NCBI RefSeq assembly: GCF_937924975.1
Contig: NZ_CALEYG010000012.1
Span: forward strand, 1-64,000
From: an uncultured Stomatobaculum sp.
GTDB taxonomy: Bacteria; Bacillota; Clostridia; Lachnospirales; Lachnospiraceae
Reading direction: 5' to 3'
DNA length: 64,000 nucleotides
The notes beneath the pieces are model-generated. The model was not told the DNA's origin and did not search any database. It saw only the letters and a list, made by a program, of their open reading frames with translations. Positions 1-8,031 of the stretch are shown here, in pieces. The translations under genes were made by a program, and so were the position numbers. How positions within the stretch are numbered: position 1 is the first letter of the stretch; each line of letters begins with the position of its first letter.

Positions 1-1772
1 AGGCTGACCGTCTCCGCCGCCGTGCGCACCCCGAGCGGCGCCGCGAGCCCGTCCGCCGCCCGGTTTTTCTTCCAGCGCGCCGCAATCTGCAATTCTTCCG
101 GACTCTGCACGCCGAAGAGCTCGAGGAAGCCGAGTTTCTCCGGCAGTTCCTCGCTCGTATCCCGGCGATGAATCAGACCCGCGAGACGGCGCGCCGCACG
201 CTCGATGTCCGCGTCGTCCGGAAGCTCGAGCCGCAGGCGCTCTGTCGCTATCAGGCCGTTTCTGAGGCAGAGCACCCCCTCACCGCCGCCCTCGACCGAA
301 ACTATGGTTTTCACGCTCTCCGGCAGCTGTTCCCGCCGCTCGGCACAGTAAATCAGCGAAATGCCGAGCTCCGGCGAAGCTTCGTCGAGATAGGACAGGA
401 GACTGTGCCCCGCAAGCAGGCTCGCATCCTCTGCGACCAGCAGATACTGCGGCAAAAAATATCCGCTTTTCTTTTCCTCCCCCGCCTTCCGTTTTCTCTC
501 TTTGATCTGCTGCAGAAGACCGCCGAGCACGGTCTCGGCCTCCTGCGTATGGGACAGAATGCCGCTGCACCGAAAATCCTTTCCCTCGAACTGCGGACAC
601 CAGGAAAAAGCTCGGTACAGCGCGCTGTCCGATGTCCTGCAGAGCAGAATCATCGAGAGATCCCGGTAACTCTGAAAAAAACAGAGCCGGAACAGATAAT
701 TCGAGAGCACTGCGCGGCACAGCTCCGGCGCGCCGAGGATGCCAAGCTGGGACTCTCTGAGATTCACAACGACCGGCATATCCGGCAAAGTTTCAAATTC
801 CCGCTTTAATGCGAGAGCTTCGAGGCAGAGAGGATCCCTTTCCCGCTTGGTCTCCTGTTCCGAAAACCGTATGGCATAGGGCGCCGCCTGCCGCTGCCGC
901 CCGAGTACGAGGCACATGAAATCCGCATCCCGGGGGCTGCGCTCATAAATCCGAGCCGCATAGCGCTCTGCCATCAAAAGCAGTTCACCGGTCTCCGGTG
1001 CCGTCAGCCCGGCGGCCTGTATACTCTGTTCCCGAAGCGAAAAGAAACGCTTCTGCATGCGAAGCAGATAGGCCGCATAGCCCTCCGCTCTCTCCGCCAT
1101 GCGCGCTTTGGCGTTCTTTTTCCCCTGCAACAGCGCGATGACGGCAAAGCAGACCGTGAGTAACACGGTGCCGCCGCTCAGCGCAAACATCGAGGCGCGC
1201 CCCAGCGCAAAGGCCGTACCTCCCATCACGAGCACCGTGCCGAGCGGCATCAGGAGGCGGCGAAGCTGCTCGCCCCGCTGAACTTCCGGGAGATTCTCGG
1301 GACGCAAAAGCTCAATGCTCTTTTGAATCGGCGGCGGCAGGCGCCGCGGCGCACGGTCATAGAGCGGAAACCCGGGCGGGAGCTTCGACTCGGCGAGGCA
1401 GGGCGGGAGCGAACACAAAACACCCTTGCCGCAGAGGAGCAAGTTCTCGTCCCGGTAGCAGAGCAGCACGGTTCCGAAAAAGAGCTTGTCCCCTGTCTCA
1501 AGCCGCACGCTCCCTGCCTCCAGCTTTCTGCCGTTTTGGTAAACCTCGCCCCGGTAAAGCGAAAATTCTCCTTCCGGGGAGAGCACGGCAAAGAGTTCTT
1601 TCCCCGGGAAAATCAGCTGGCAGGGCGCACGATCCCCGAAGAAAACTTTCTCCCGCGGCAAATAGTATGACTGCTCGTCGGACAACACAGCGAGAAGCGA
1701 CGCCCCTTCCTCTTTCAGCGGCGCCAGTGTCTCCAGAACCGACTCATTCCGCAGGTACAGATAGCGTTTCAT
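1..1772 (-). CDS. essC: EssC/YukBA-type FtsK/SpoIIIE ATPase of type VIIb secretion, partial (N-terminal part)
   Basis: Motor protein of the type VIIb secretion system; only the first ~590 codons are in the window and the reading frame is open to the left edge, so the ATPase domains lie outside. Visible order: a beta-rich FHA-like region at about residues 25-110, two closely spaced membrane helices at about 174-217 starting LLMPLGTVLVM, then a cytoplasmic region in which SNYLFRLCFFQSYRDLSMIL resembles the segment that precedes the first ATPase domain in EssC. The ATG at 1772 follows GGAGGAG and overlaps the end of essB by about 29 bp, suggesting translational coupling. Family assignment rests on this layout plus the neighbouring essB, esaB, esaA-like and WXG100 genes. 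Confidence 0.85.
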   Translation of the reverse strand, partial: MKRYLYLRNESVLETLAPLKEEGASLLAVLSDEQSYYLPREKVFFGDRAPCQLIFPGKELFAVLSPEGEFSLYRGEVYQNGRKLEAGSVRLETGDKLFFGTVLLCYRDENLLLCGKGVLCSLPPCLAESKLPPGFPLYDRAPRRLPPPIQKSIELLRPENLPEVQRGEQLRRLLMPLGTVLVMGGTAFALGRASMFALSGGTVLLTVCFAVIALLQGKKNAKARMAERAEGYAAYLLRMQKRFFSLREQSIQAAGLTAPETGELLLMAERYAARIYERSPRDADFMCLVLGRQRQAAPYAIRFSEQETKRERDPLCLEALALKREFETLPDMPVVVNLRESQLGILGAPELCRAVLSNYLFRLCFFQSYRDLSMILLCRTSDSALYRAFSWCPQFEGKDFRCSGILSHTQEAETVLGGLLQQIKERKRKAGEEKKSGYFLPQYLLVAEDASLLAGHSLLSYLDEASPELGISLIYCAERREQLPESVKTIVSVEGGGEGVLCLRNGLIATERLRLELPDDADIERAARRLAGLIHRRDTSEELPEKLGFLELFGVQSPEELQIAARWKKNRAADGLAAPLGVRTAAETVS

Positions 1773-2874
1773 TCGTCTCCTCCTGTTCCGGCTGCATCTT
1801 TTTCCGGAGTGTCTCGATTTCCGCTTCGATGCGCCGTTCCTCTGCTTCTTTCTCCTGCCCGCTCTTTGTGCGATCCCCGGCGAGCACGCTTTCTTCTTTT
1901 AACAGCGCATAGAGCTGCATCTCTAAGTCGCCGCGCCGTTTTGCCGCATCGAGCGCCTCGGGAAAGCGGTTCTGTCCGATGTAAATCCAGAAACGCAGTG
2001 TCTCCTCATCGCTCTTTGGATGAAGCCCCGCCAGAATATGCTCACGCTGCACGGGGGTAAGTCCCTCCGTAAAGATGCTCGCGCGCGCCAGCATATATCT
2101 GCCTTCCGCCGAGAGTTCTCCCGGCTTCACCCCGCGGAGCGCCTCTCCGACCGCGAGATAGTCCTCTCGGAGATAGGCCTCCGCCGCCGCAATCAACCGC
2201 TCCGCTTTCCGAAACCGAATGCGATACCAGTAAAAGAAACTGCCAGCGAGGGCCAGCAGGGCGATGCTCAGCAGCGGGAGCGCAATGCTGGTCAGAAGAA
2301 GACGCTGTCTCGAGACCCGCACCGTTTTCTCCCGGCGTCTTTTTTTCCGACTCTCCCACTGCGCCGAAAAATAAGCCGAGAGTTCCTTCGAATCGGTCTG
2401 CCGCGCGAGTCCCGAGAGCTGCTTTTCCGCCCGGAACAGCCGCTCGCCGCCCGCCAAAAAGTCCTCATAGGTATGGCGTTTCGAGAGCAGCGAGGCCGCC
2501 AGGGCCCGGTAAGCGCGAAAAAAGTCTTCTTTCGTATCCTCCTCGGCCGCCGCATCCCGCACCAGAACACGCGGGCACAAATTCCGGTCAAAAATCAGAT
2601 TGTCCGGAGACAGTACAAAGTAATAGTGCGCACGGGCGGCTTCGAGCGCAGCACAGTTGGCGAGCAGGCGGAATTTTTCCTCTGTCTCCAGCGCCGCAGC
2701 CGCCGTGAAGTCCTGCCAGTCCTCTTCCGTCACAAAGCAAAAGAAGAAGCCGTTTTCCGCCTCCTCTATCCCGCAAGGACAAAAGAGAGGATTGCTCACG
2801 GCGAGCAATCCTCTCTTTTCTCTCTCCGCGCGAGACTCTGCATTCCGGATAAAAATGCGTCTTGTCGCGTCCAT
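1744..2874 (-). CDS. essB: EssB/YukC-like type VII secretion membrane protein
   Basis: Bitopic inner-membrane component of type VIIb secretion machines. The 376-residue product has a cytoplasmic pseudokinase-like N-terminal region (1-185), a very basic stretch (KKRRREK at ~177-183), one membrane helix at about 191-216, and an extracytoplasmic helical region rich in Ala/Glu ending in a charged coiled coil. This is the EssB/YukC layout and size. ATG follows GAGGAGGAGAG, 9 bp after the esaB stop. It sits between esaB and essC as in Staphylococcus and Bacillus loci, and its 3' end overlaps essC. Confidence 0.85.
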   Translation of the reverse strand: MDATRRIFIRNAESRAEREKRGLLAVSNPLFCPCGIEEAENGFFFCFVTEEDWQDFTAAAALETEEKFRLLANCAALEAARAHYYFVLSPDNLIFDRNLCPRVLVRDAAAEEDTKEDFFRAYRALAASLLSKRHTYEDFLAGGERLFRAEKQLSGLARQTDSKELSAYFSAQWESRKKRRREKTVRVSRQRLLLTSIALPLLSIALLALAGSFFYWYRIRFRKAERLIAAAEAYLREDYLAVGEALRGVKPGELSAEGRYMLARASIFTEGLTPVQREHILAGLHPKSDEETLRFWIYIGQNRFPEALDAAKRRGDLEMQLYALLKEESVLAGDRTKSGQEKEAEERRIEAEIETLRKKMQPEQEETNETLSVPAE

Positions 2875-2883
2875 CTCTCCTCC

Positions 2884-3114
2884 TCAGATCAGTTCGAGCG
2901 CATCTCCGCTCACAATGCGGGCTGTCGCAAAGGACTGCGCGGTGCAGAGGACTTCGCGGCAAAGGCGCGAGCGCACATAGCAGCAGCCCGCCGCCTGTCG
3001 GCTGAAAATTTCCTTGGCCGCAAGACGCTCAAGCGTCTCCCGTATCATGAGACCGTCATCCAGAATCAGCGTCTCTTCCCGCGTATCCTCCCGCACCGTA
3101 ATCATAATTTCCAT
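2884..3114 (-). CDS. esaB: EsaB/YukD ubiquitin-like protein
   Basis: Small ubiquitin-fold protein of type VIIb secretion loci; in known systems it is cytoplasmic and needed for, or regulates, secretion. The 76-residue product reads as a beta-grasp: two N-terminal strands (MEIMITV, EETLILDDG), a helix (MIRETLERLAAKEI), then strands ending in the typical LELI. Size matches YukD (~80 aa). It has four cysteines, more than usual for the family. The ribosome site is weak and the gene starts 8 bp after the esaA-like stop, so coupling to that gene is likely. Confidence 0.8.
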   Translation of the reverse strand: MEIMITVREDTREETLILDDGLMIRETLERLAAKEIFSRQAAGCCYVRSRLCREVLCTAQSFATARIVSGDALELI

Positions 3115-3122
3115 CGTTATTT

Positions 3123-4847
3123 TCAGCCCTTTCGCCGCGCATAAAAACTCATACCGAAACCGAACAGCAACAAGAGAAGCGCTGCCGTTACCTGCCGGGG
3201 TTGCAGCCGTCCCGCAGCCTTCTCTGTGCGCTCCGGCGGCTTCGGCACTGAGTTCACCGGCACCGTCGGAATATCTCTCCGCGTTTCTTCCCGCAGTGCA
3301 AGCGGTGCCGCCATCTTCTCATAGCTCTCCTTATTCGGCAGACTGCCGTTTCGTGTGTGCGGCAGTTTCTTCGAAAAGCTTCCGAACAGGCGCTCGTTTT
3401 CCGTCGCGCCGACGCCGAGTTTTTCCTGCAGGCCGCCGACCGCCGCCTTGACGCGCGCCTCGCTGTCCTGCTCCGCCGTCGTAAACGCGCGATATATCGC
3501 TTCGCTGTACTGCATGGCACGCTGCTTTGCCTCGCGCTGTTCCCGGTCTGCCTCGTGTATGCTGTTCTGCAGCTGCTCCTGCTCCTGCCGCACAGCCTCG
3601 CGCTGCGCACTGCGACGCGCTCTGCTGTCGGCCTCTGTCTGCTCGGCCGAGAAGATTGCGTTTGAAAACGTTTCGCTCTCCCGCCGTATTTCCGTGAGTG
3701 TCGCCTCCCGCCGCTGCCGCATGGCCGCAACCATATCGTTTTCGACGATTTGTTTCATCGTCTCCTCGGGGAAGGCTGTCTCCTGTGTAAGTTCGCCCTC
3801 CAGCGCGTAAAGCGCGTCGCGTGTCGCATTCGAAGCGCTCGCAAGCCAGTTCCTCTCCTCGCGCCAGAAGCTCACATCCTCTCGGGACAGCGCCTCCGAG
3901 GGACTCGCCAGAAAAACGGCATTTGACGCCGAGGCCGTCCGCGAGAGGAAGCCTGTCGTATGCAGCACAGCGGCATTGGAGTTGCTCGCGAGCTTTTCTG
4001 TGAGCTGACCGCGACTCTCTTCGATCCGGCTGTGGTAGAGAGAAAGCTGCTCCTGTAATTTCCGCTCGCCATCCTCGCCGATAGCCTCCAGCGCGACCCC
4101 CTCTTCCGCAAGTTCTTCCATGCGTTTTTCAAGCTGCTCCCGCTCATCCAGCAGACGCGTCAGAATCTGTGCCTCCTGCTCGCTCTCGGCCAGCAGCGCA
4201 TCGTATGCGCGACGAGTGAGTTCGGCTTTTTGAGACGGGGCCGGTTCTCCCGGGCGCTCCGGCAGTTCCGCGCGCTGTATCCACTGTTCGCTTCCGAGCC
4301 CCTTGACATGCTTAAGCTCCTCCGCTTGATTTCGGAGCGCCGTCTGCACAGCATCCTGAGCCCCGTGAAATTCACCGAGCACCGCGTGAAAGTAGAGGTA
4401 GACGATATTCTGGTTCATCCGCTCGCCGAAATTGTCAAGCCGCCGTTGCAACTCTGCCCGCTCGCTCTGCGGCAACTCCGCAGAGAGGTGATACCGCACC
4501 GTTGCCTGCTCCGGATGGCAGGAGATGCTGTCAACCTTCTCGGAAAAGTCTCCGGGAATCACGAGATACGCCGCGTAATAACCGCTCCGCACACCGCTCT
4601 CCGCCTCCGGCATACTCACAGAGACAAAATCGGCGTCCGGAAACTCCATCGCATCGGCCGCATAGTAAAGATGTTTTTCGCCGCGCCGTACGCCGTTATC
4701 CAGATTGACCACCGCAATCCGCCGACTGTACTGTGCCGCCCGGACAGGCGTCGGCGCCGCCCGGCTCTGTAACCCCGTATAGCCGCTGCCCATCGCAAAT
4801 CCCGACAGAAAAAAAGCCACCATGGCCGCATACAGGCTTTTTTGCAT
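3123..4847 (-). CDS. esaA: EsaA/YueB-like type VII secretion protein with a single C-terminal membrane helix
   Basis: 574-residue membrane protein. An N-terminal helix (about residues 3-22) is followed by the Pip/YhgE-type motif IAVVNLDNGVRRGEKH and a long extracytoplasmic region dominated by Glu/Gln/Arg-rich coiled coil (about 150-500). The C-terminus has only one clear membrane helix (VTAALLLLLFGFGMSF, about 551-568) and a short basic tail. Known EsaA/YueB proteins are longer and end in about five membrane helices, so this is a shortened form. The ATG at 4847 is chosen because GGGAGG sits 8 bp before it; an in-frame GTG 9 bp upstream lies inside that site. In known systems this family is the cell-surface-spanning core component. 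Confidence 0.75.
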   Translation of the reverse strand: MQKSLYAAMVAFFLSGFAMGSGYTGLQSRAAPTPVRAAQYSRRIAVVNLDNGVRRGEKHLYYAADAMEFPDADFVSVSMPEAESGVRSGYYAAYLVIPGDFSEKVDSISCHPEQATVRYHLSAELPQSERAELQRRLDNFGERMNQNIVYLYFHAVLGEFHGAQDAVQTALRNQAEELKHVKGLGSEQWIQRAELPERPGEPAPSQKAELTRRAYDALLAESEQEAQILTRLLDEREQLEKRMEELAEEGVALEAIGEDGERKLQEQLSLYHSRIEESRGQLTEKLASNSNAAVLHTTGFLSRTASASNAVFLASPSEALSREDVSFWREERNWLASASNATRDALYALEGELTQETAFPEETMKQIVENDMVAAMRQRREATLTEIRRESETFSNAIFSAEQTEADSRARRSAQREAVRQEQEQLQNSIHEADREQREAKQRAMQYSEAIYRAFTTAEQDSEARVKAAVGGLQEKLGVGATENERLFGSFSKKLPHTRNGSLPNKESYEKMAAPLALREETRRDIPTVPVNSVPKPPERTEKAAGRLQPRQVTAALLLLLFGFGMSFYARRKG

Positions 4848-4870
4848 AGAGTTCACCTCCCCCGAAAAAA

Positions 4871-4894
4871 GAGAGAGGGCGGCTGCCCTCTCTC
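4871..4894 (-). terminator. Rho-independent terminator between the WXG100 gene and the esaA-like gene
   Basis: A perfect 10-bp stem (GAGAGAGGGC/GCCCTCTCTC) with a 4-base loop, followed on the minus strand by TTTTTT. It lies directly after the WXG100 stop and before the esaA-like ribosome site, so it should let most transcripts end after the small secreted protein while some read through. Confidence 0.8.
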
Positions 4895-4909
4895 CCGCCT
4901 TTCAGTCTG

Positions 4910-5203
4910 TCAGGACGAAAACTTCCGTGCCATTTCGCTGTCCAGTCTCTCGGTCGCCTCTGCCACGCCGTCACACTGTCTGGCAATGCTCTCAATGAGT
5001 TCGGCCATCTCGTTGAACGAGGGGCGCAGCGACTCAAACTGTGCGGCGAACTGCCGGCTCGCCTCACCTTCCCACTCATCCTGCAAAGTCGTGATGAGAT
5101 TGCTCATGGTCTGAATAACCTGCTCAAAGTTTCCTTTGGCTGTGCGAAACTCGGTTGCTCTGCCGTGCATGGTTTCCGGTGTGACGCGAATCTGACCTGC
5201 CAT
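4910..5203 (-). CDS. esxA: WXG100 family secreted protein (EsxA-like)
   Basis: 97-residue helical hairpin protein of the ESAT-6/WXG100 family, exported as a dimer by type VII systems. The turn motif is WEG at about residues 43-45 (LQDEWEGEASRQF), flanked by two amphipathic helices, and the length is exactly typical. AGAGGAG lies 9 bp before the ATG, and a strong promoter lies just upstream. It heads the transcription unit of the machine genes and is followed by its own terminator, which fits high expression of the substrate relative to the membrane components. Confidence 0.93.
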   Translation of the reverse strand: MAGQIRVTPETMHGRATEFRTAKGNFEQVIQTMSNLITTLQDEWEGEASRQFAAQFESLRPSFNEMAELIESIARQCDGVAEATERLDSEMARKFSS

Positions 5204-5245
5204 TTGTTAACTCCTCTCTTAGGTGCGGTTAGCGGTTACAGTACA

Positions 5246-5274
5246 ATACTATCAACTTTACAAACATAAGTCAA
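5246..5274 (-). promoter_or_regulatory. Sigma-A-type promoter of the type VII locus
   Basis: On the minus strand: TTGACT, 17-bp spacer, TAGTAT, about 40 bp before the WXG100 start codon. Both hexamers are close to consensus and the flanking DNA is AT-rich in an otherwise GC-rich region. Confidence 0.75.
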
Positions 5275-5320
5275 GTGATTTTGTACATTTAACTTACAAT
5301 ATTACTCACATTTTTCATCT

Positions 5321-5788
5321 TTATCGATAATTATGTTCATTCCGTAAGCCACCTTTCGCAAATTCTTCTGTTTTCATGTCGCTCTGTCTGTGGCGCTCGG
5401 CTCTCTGTAACTGCCGGAGACCGAAGAAAAAGCAGAGGAGCGCAAATCCGGCGAGAGCGAATCCCGGAAGCCTGTTTTCTGTCTCTCGCTCTGCGGCTGT
5501 CCGCACATAGCTGACTGTGCGCGGCGCAGCGAAAAGCCCCGCCGCCTCGCTCTTCTTTTGTACCTCGTCCTGCGGGGATGATGCGGTCTCGGGCAGAAAG
5601 CGGAGTCCCTGCAACAGAGATTCCCGCTCTGCCGCCTTTGCCGCCTGTCTCGCCTCTCGCTGTTTGTCCGAGGTTTCGGTAAAGAGCGGGAGGTCCGGAC
5701 AACGATCGGTATACGCCTGCGCTGCCTCATAGTCCCGCTCCCGCAGATGCTGCGGATCAAGCTGTAATGCTTCCGGCTGCTCTCCCAT
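5321..5788 (-). CDS. Single-pass membrane protein, possible EssA counterpart
   Basis: 155-residue protein of unconfirmed family. The first ~110 residues are hydrophilic and charged (LFTETSDKQREARQAAKAAE is a likely amphipathic helix); one membrane helix follows at about 118-135 (FALAGFALLCFFFGL), then a short basic tail. EssA of Staphylococcus has similar size, a charged region and a membrane helix near its C-terminus, but it also has an N-terminal hydrophobic segment that is absent here. The position directly upstream of the WXG100 gene supports a role in the secretion machine. The ATG at 5788 follows AGAGGAG; an in-frame start 51 bp upstream lacks a ribosome site. EssA identity is inference. 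Confidence 0.6.
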   Translation of the reverse strand: MGEQPEALQLDPQHLRERDYEAAQAYTDRCPDLPLFTETSDKQREARQAAKAAERESLLQGLRFLPETASSPQDEVQKKSEAAGLFAAPRTVSYVRTAAERETENRLPGFALAGFALLCFFFGLRQLQRAERHRQSDMKTEEFAKGGLRNEHNYR

Positions 5789-5907
5789 CTTTTGTTCTCC
5801 TCTCCGAATTTTGTCCGACTTTCGCGATGCTATAGTCATACTTTATTTTATTTTGTTATCATTTTCAAGTTATATATGTATGTTTAGTTCTCAATCTTTG
5901 CGCAACA

Positions 5908-5931
5908 AAAAAGCGGTCGGAGCCGCTTTTT
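5908..5931 (-). terminator. Terminator hairpin, symmetric
   Basis: AAAAAGCGG/CCGCTTTTT with a 6-base loop; works on either strand. It lies in the 262-bp gap between the EssA-like gene and the anti-sigma gene and should end leftward transcripts of the sigma/anti-sigma pair. Confidence 0.7.
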
Positions 5932-5940
5932 CGCAAATGA

Positions 5941-5968
5941 ATAGAGCGCTCGGGGGAGAGCGCTCTAT
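5941..5968 (-). terminator. Second hairpin after the sigma/anti-sigma operon
   Basis: A perfect 11-bp stem (ATAGAGCGCTC/GAGCGCTCTAT) with a 6-base loop, 9 bp from the previous hairpin. Together they form a tandem stop that insulates the type VII locus from the sigma factor operon. There is no long T run on the minus strand directly after this stem. Confidence 0.55.
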
Positions 5969-6050
5969 TTCTCTTGGGGGTTGTGCTTCTCATTTGTTGC
6001 ATGATACAACGTTTGTCTTTCTTCTTGGCATGTCCTCCTTTCTCTCGGAT

Positions 6051-6923
6051 TTACATTGCGAGACCCGACAAATTCTCGGGCATCACAAACTGTAGGCTTC
6101 CTTCCGACATCGGCGCAACTTCGCCTTCGTCAAAGCAGATGACCAGACGGCCTTCACTGTTCACATAGAAACTCTGGTCCTTCTTGATTTCTTTGAAATC
6201 ATCCTCCGGAATCTCCGAACTCAGGAAGAAAACTTTTCCGGAATCTCCGGTCATTTCCGCCTGCATCTGCCGCTTGACTTCCTCACTCAATGTCTTCACA
6301 TAATCGCTGCCCGGCGCGAACAGGTCACTGAGTTGCATCAGCTTCCCGTCGCTCTTCCGAATCGTAAAATACCGGTTTGTCTCTACACTGTCGGCATTCT
6401 GCCGGACCTGCGTCAAACAGACCGAATACCAGGCATCGCTGTCGGTCACAACTTTGGTCGAGAGCTCCAGGTTCGAGTACCCTTCACGCTTCATTTCCTC
6501 TCGGAACGCTGCAACCTGCTCGTCCGTGATGCGCTGTATTTCCGCATTCACTTCCTCGGCACTCTTTTCCGCGCGGACGGCCTGTGTGCCGCTCTGGCTC
6601 TCCGGCTGGATTTCTCCGACCTGCACGGTCGCGGTATGCCCGCCCTCTGCGAGCGTATAGTCGCGCACCGTCACCAGACGGAAGAAGGCACCGGCAATCG
6701 GCAGGCTCTGCAGAGCATAGGCGGTCGTGCGGTTTAAGTTCGGCAGCACTGCGCTGATCAGCGCGAGGCTCGCCGCAACGCCGAGTATCGAGCGAAACCG
6801 GTGACGCCTGATTGGCCGCACCCTGCTCTCATCCGCGGAAATTTCCTTCTGTTCCGGCAGTTGTAACGGCTGCTCCGCAGCCTCCTCTATCCAGTCCTCC
6901 GAGATATTGGCAACTGCCTCCAT
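6051..6923 (-). CDS. RsiV-like anti-sigma factor (DUF3298-type extracytoplasmic domain)
   Basis: 290-residue membrane-anchored regulator. A cytoplasmic N-terminal region of ~40 residues (likely sigma-binding) is followed by one membrane helix at about 44-61 and an extracytoplasmic region. The C-terminal part (YFTIRKSDGKLMQLSDLFAP ... FYVNSEGRLVICFDEGEVAP) matches the DUF3298 domain of RsiV, which in Bacillus subtilis senses lysozyme and is cleaved to release SigV. The ATG at 6923 is preceded by GAGGAG; a TTG 18 bp upstream would overlap the sigma gene by 4 bp and is the alternative. It forms an operon with the ECF sigma gene. The inducing signal here is not known. Confidence 0.8.
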   Translation of the reverse strand: MEAVANISEDWIEEAAEQPLQLPEQKEISADESRVRPIRRHRFRSILGVAASLALISAVLPNLNRTTAYALQSLPIAGAFFRLVTVRDYTLAEGGHTATVQVGEIQPESQSGTQAVRAEKSAEEVNAEIQRITDEQVAAFREEMKREGYSNLELSTKVVTDSDAWYSVCLTQVRQNADSVETNRYFTIRKSDGKLMQLSDLFAPGSDYVKTLSEEVKRQMQAEMTGDSGKVFFLSSEIPEDDFKEIKKDQSFYVNSEGRLVICFDEGEVAPMSEGSLQFVMPENLSGLAM

Positions 6924-6937
6924 GATGTCCTGACTCC

Positions 6938-7498
6938 TCAAAGAAATTCCTCCTCTCTCAAGACAAGTGCCAAATTTTTGCGAATCCGATATAGACTCAC
7001 CTTCACGGCACTCTCGCTCATACCCTGTCGAAGCGCGATTTCCTGAATCGAATCGGTATAGAAGTAGCGCCGCACGAAGAGAATCCGCTGCGTCTTTGGG
7101 AGCTTTTCCAGAAAGCGGTCAATGCAGACCGCGAGGCGGTTTTTGTCCGCAACCTCCTCGGTGCTCTCGCTGGTCGGGAGTACGTCCTCATCGAGCTCAT
7201 CCAATGCAAGCTGATACTGCTCGCTGCAACGTTTCTCTGCATGCTGTTTCCGGAACAGGCTGAGTGCCAGATTTTTGACAATCCGGCTCAAATACGCGCG
7301 GAAATACTTCGGCTTTTCCGGCGGGATGCTGTTCCACGCCCGAAGCCAGGTGTCATTCAGACACTCTTCCACGTCTTCGCGCGAGGAGAGCACCGCACCC
7401 GCCACCTTGGAAAGATAGCGTCCGTACGCAGCTTCCGTCTCCTGTATTGCTCTCTGATCCCGCTGCTCATAGAGCGCGAGTAATTCCTGTTCCGTCAT
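6938..7498 (-). CDS. ECF-family RNA polymerase sigma factor
   Basis: 186-residue group IV sigma factor. Region 2 spans about residues 20-85 (DVEECLNDTWLRAWNSIPPE is the region 2.2/2.3 signature) and region 4 about 125-180, with the helix-turn-helix IQEIALRQGMSESAVKVSLY. The size and the adjacent RsiV-like gene fit the SigV/SigW class. The start ATG follows GGGGGAAG. An ECF-type promoter lies 35-60 bp upstream, so the pair probably activates its own transcription. The linker between regions 2 and 4 contains a run of acidic residues. Confidence 0.9.
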   Translation of the reverse strand: MTEQELLALYEQRDQRAIQETEAAYGRYLSKVAGAVLSSREDVEECLNDTWLRAWNSIPPEKPKYFRAYLSRIVKNLALSLFRKQHAEKRCSEQYQLALDELDEDVLPTSESTEEVADKNRLAVCIDRFLEKLPKTQRILFVRRYFYTDSIQEIALRQGMSESAVKVSLYRIRKNLALVLREEEFL

Positions 7499-7533
7499 GC
7501 AAACTTCCCCCGTTTTGCTTCTCTATCAGATAA

Positions 7534-7559
7534 GACGCAAGCGTCCCCCGATTGGTTAC
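7534..7559 (-). promoter_or_regulatory. ECF-type autoregulatory promoter of the sigma factor operon
   Basis: Minus strand reads GTAACC, 16-bp spacer, CGTC (then TTATC). The AAC-containing -35 and CGTC -10 with 16-17 bp spacing are the hallmark of promoters used by ECF sigma factors such as SigV and SigW. It lies about 35 bp before the start codon of an ECF sigma gene. Confidence 0.65.
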
Positions 7560-7977
7560 TGCATTTTAGCATTTTTTTGAGAAATATTTTTTGCGCATCC
7601 CTGTTGCGATTTCTTTCTGCCGTCCTCCACCCGTCTTCATTCTCTTCTCCTATTTTCGTTTCTCCGCCGGACTCCTTGCCCGCATCTGCTGACGCTGTCT
7701 GTGCCTGCCTCCGGTAAGATTCTTTGTCTCTGTTCCCTGCACTGCTATTCCCGCTTCTCAACGGCTCTCTTTGCTCTGCCGATTTCCGTTCTCCCGCTGT
7801 TTTGCGCCGCACGGCTCTCGCATTCCGCTGCGCTACTATGCCCCTTGTTTTTCCGCGCGTTCGGCGAAACAGACAAAACGAGACAGTGCCGACACCGCCT
7901 TCGGGATTCGAACGGATTCTTCCTATTATTTCATACACAACCCGCAATGGGAATGACAAATTACATTAAAACGCAAA
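7560..7977. other. Gene-free stretch, pyrimidine-rich on the plus strand
   Basis: About 420 bp between the ECF promoter and the dehydrogenase terminator. Open frames here have no ribosome sites and low-complexity, Arg/Ser-rich translations that match no family I recognise. The plus strand is strikingly rich in C and T. It contains GTTCGAATCCCGAA on the minus strand, resembling a tRNA T-loop, but no tRNA can be folded around it. Confidence 0.6.
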
Positions 7978-8005
7978 ACAGCTGCCCGCGCCTGCGGACA
8001 GCTGT
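7978..8005 (-). terminator. Terminator of the hydroxyacid dehydrogenase gene
   Basis: A 12-bp stem with one mismatch (ACAGCTGCCCGC / GCGGACAGCTGT) and a 4-base loop, followed on the minus strand by TTTTGCGTTTT; 27 bp after the stop codon. Confidence 0.75.
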
Positions 8006-8031
8006 CTCGTCTGTAAAACTCGTATGGACTC

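Noticed and set aside
7905..7920. tRNA-like T-loop sequence on the minus strand
   Set aside because: The stem bases on each side do not pair and no acceptor, D or anticodon arms can be placed around it.
7495..7959. 154-codon open frame on the minus strand upstream of the sigma factor gene
   Set aside because: No ribosome site, low-complexity Arg/Ser/Glu translation, and it runs through the ECF promoter; treated as noncoding.
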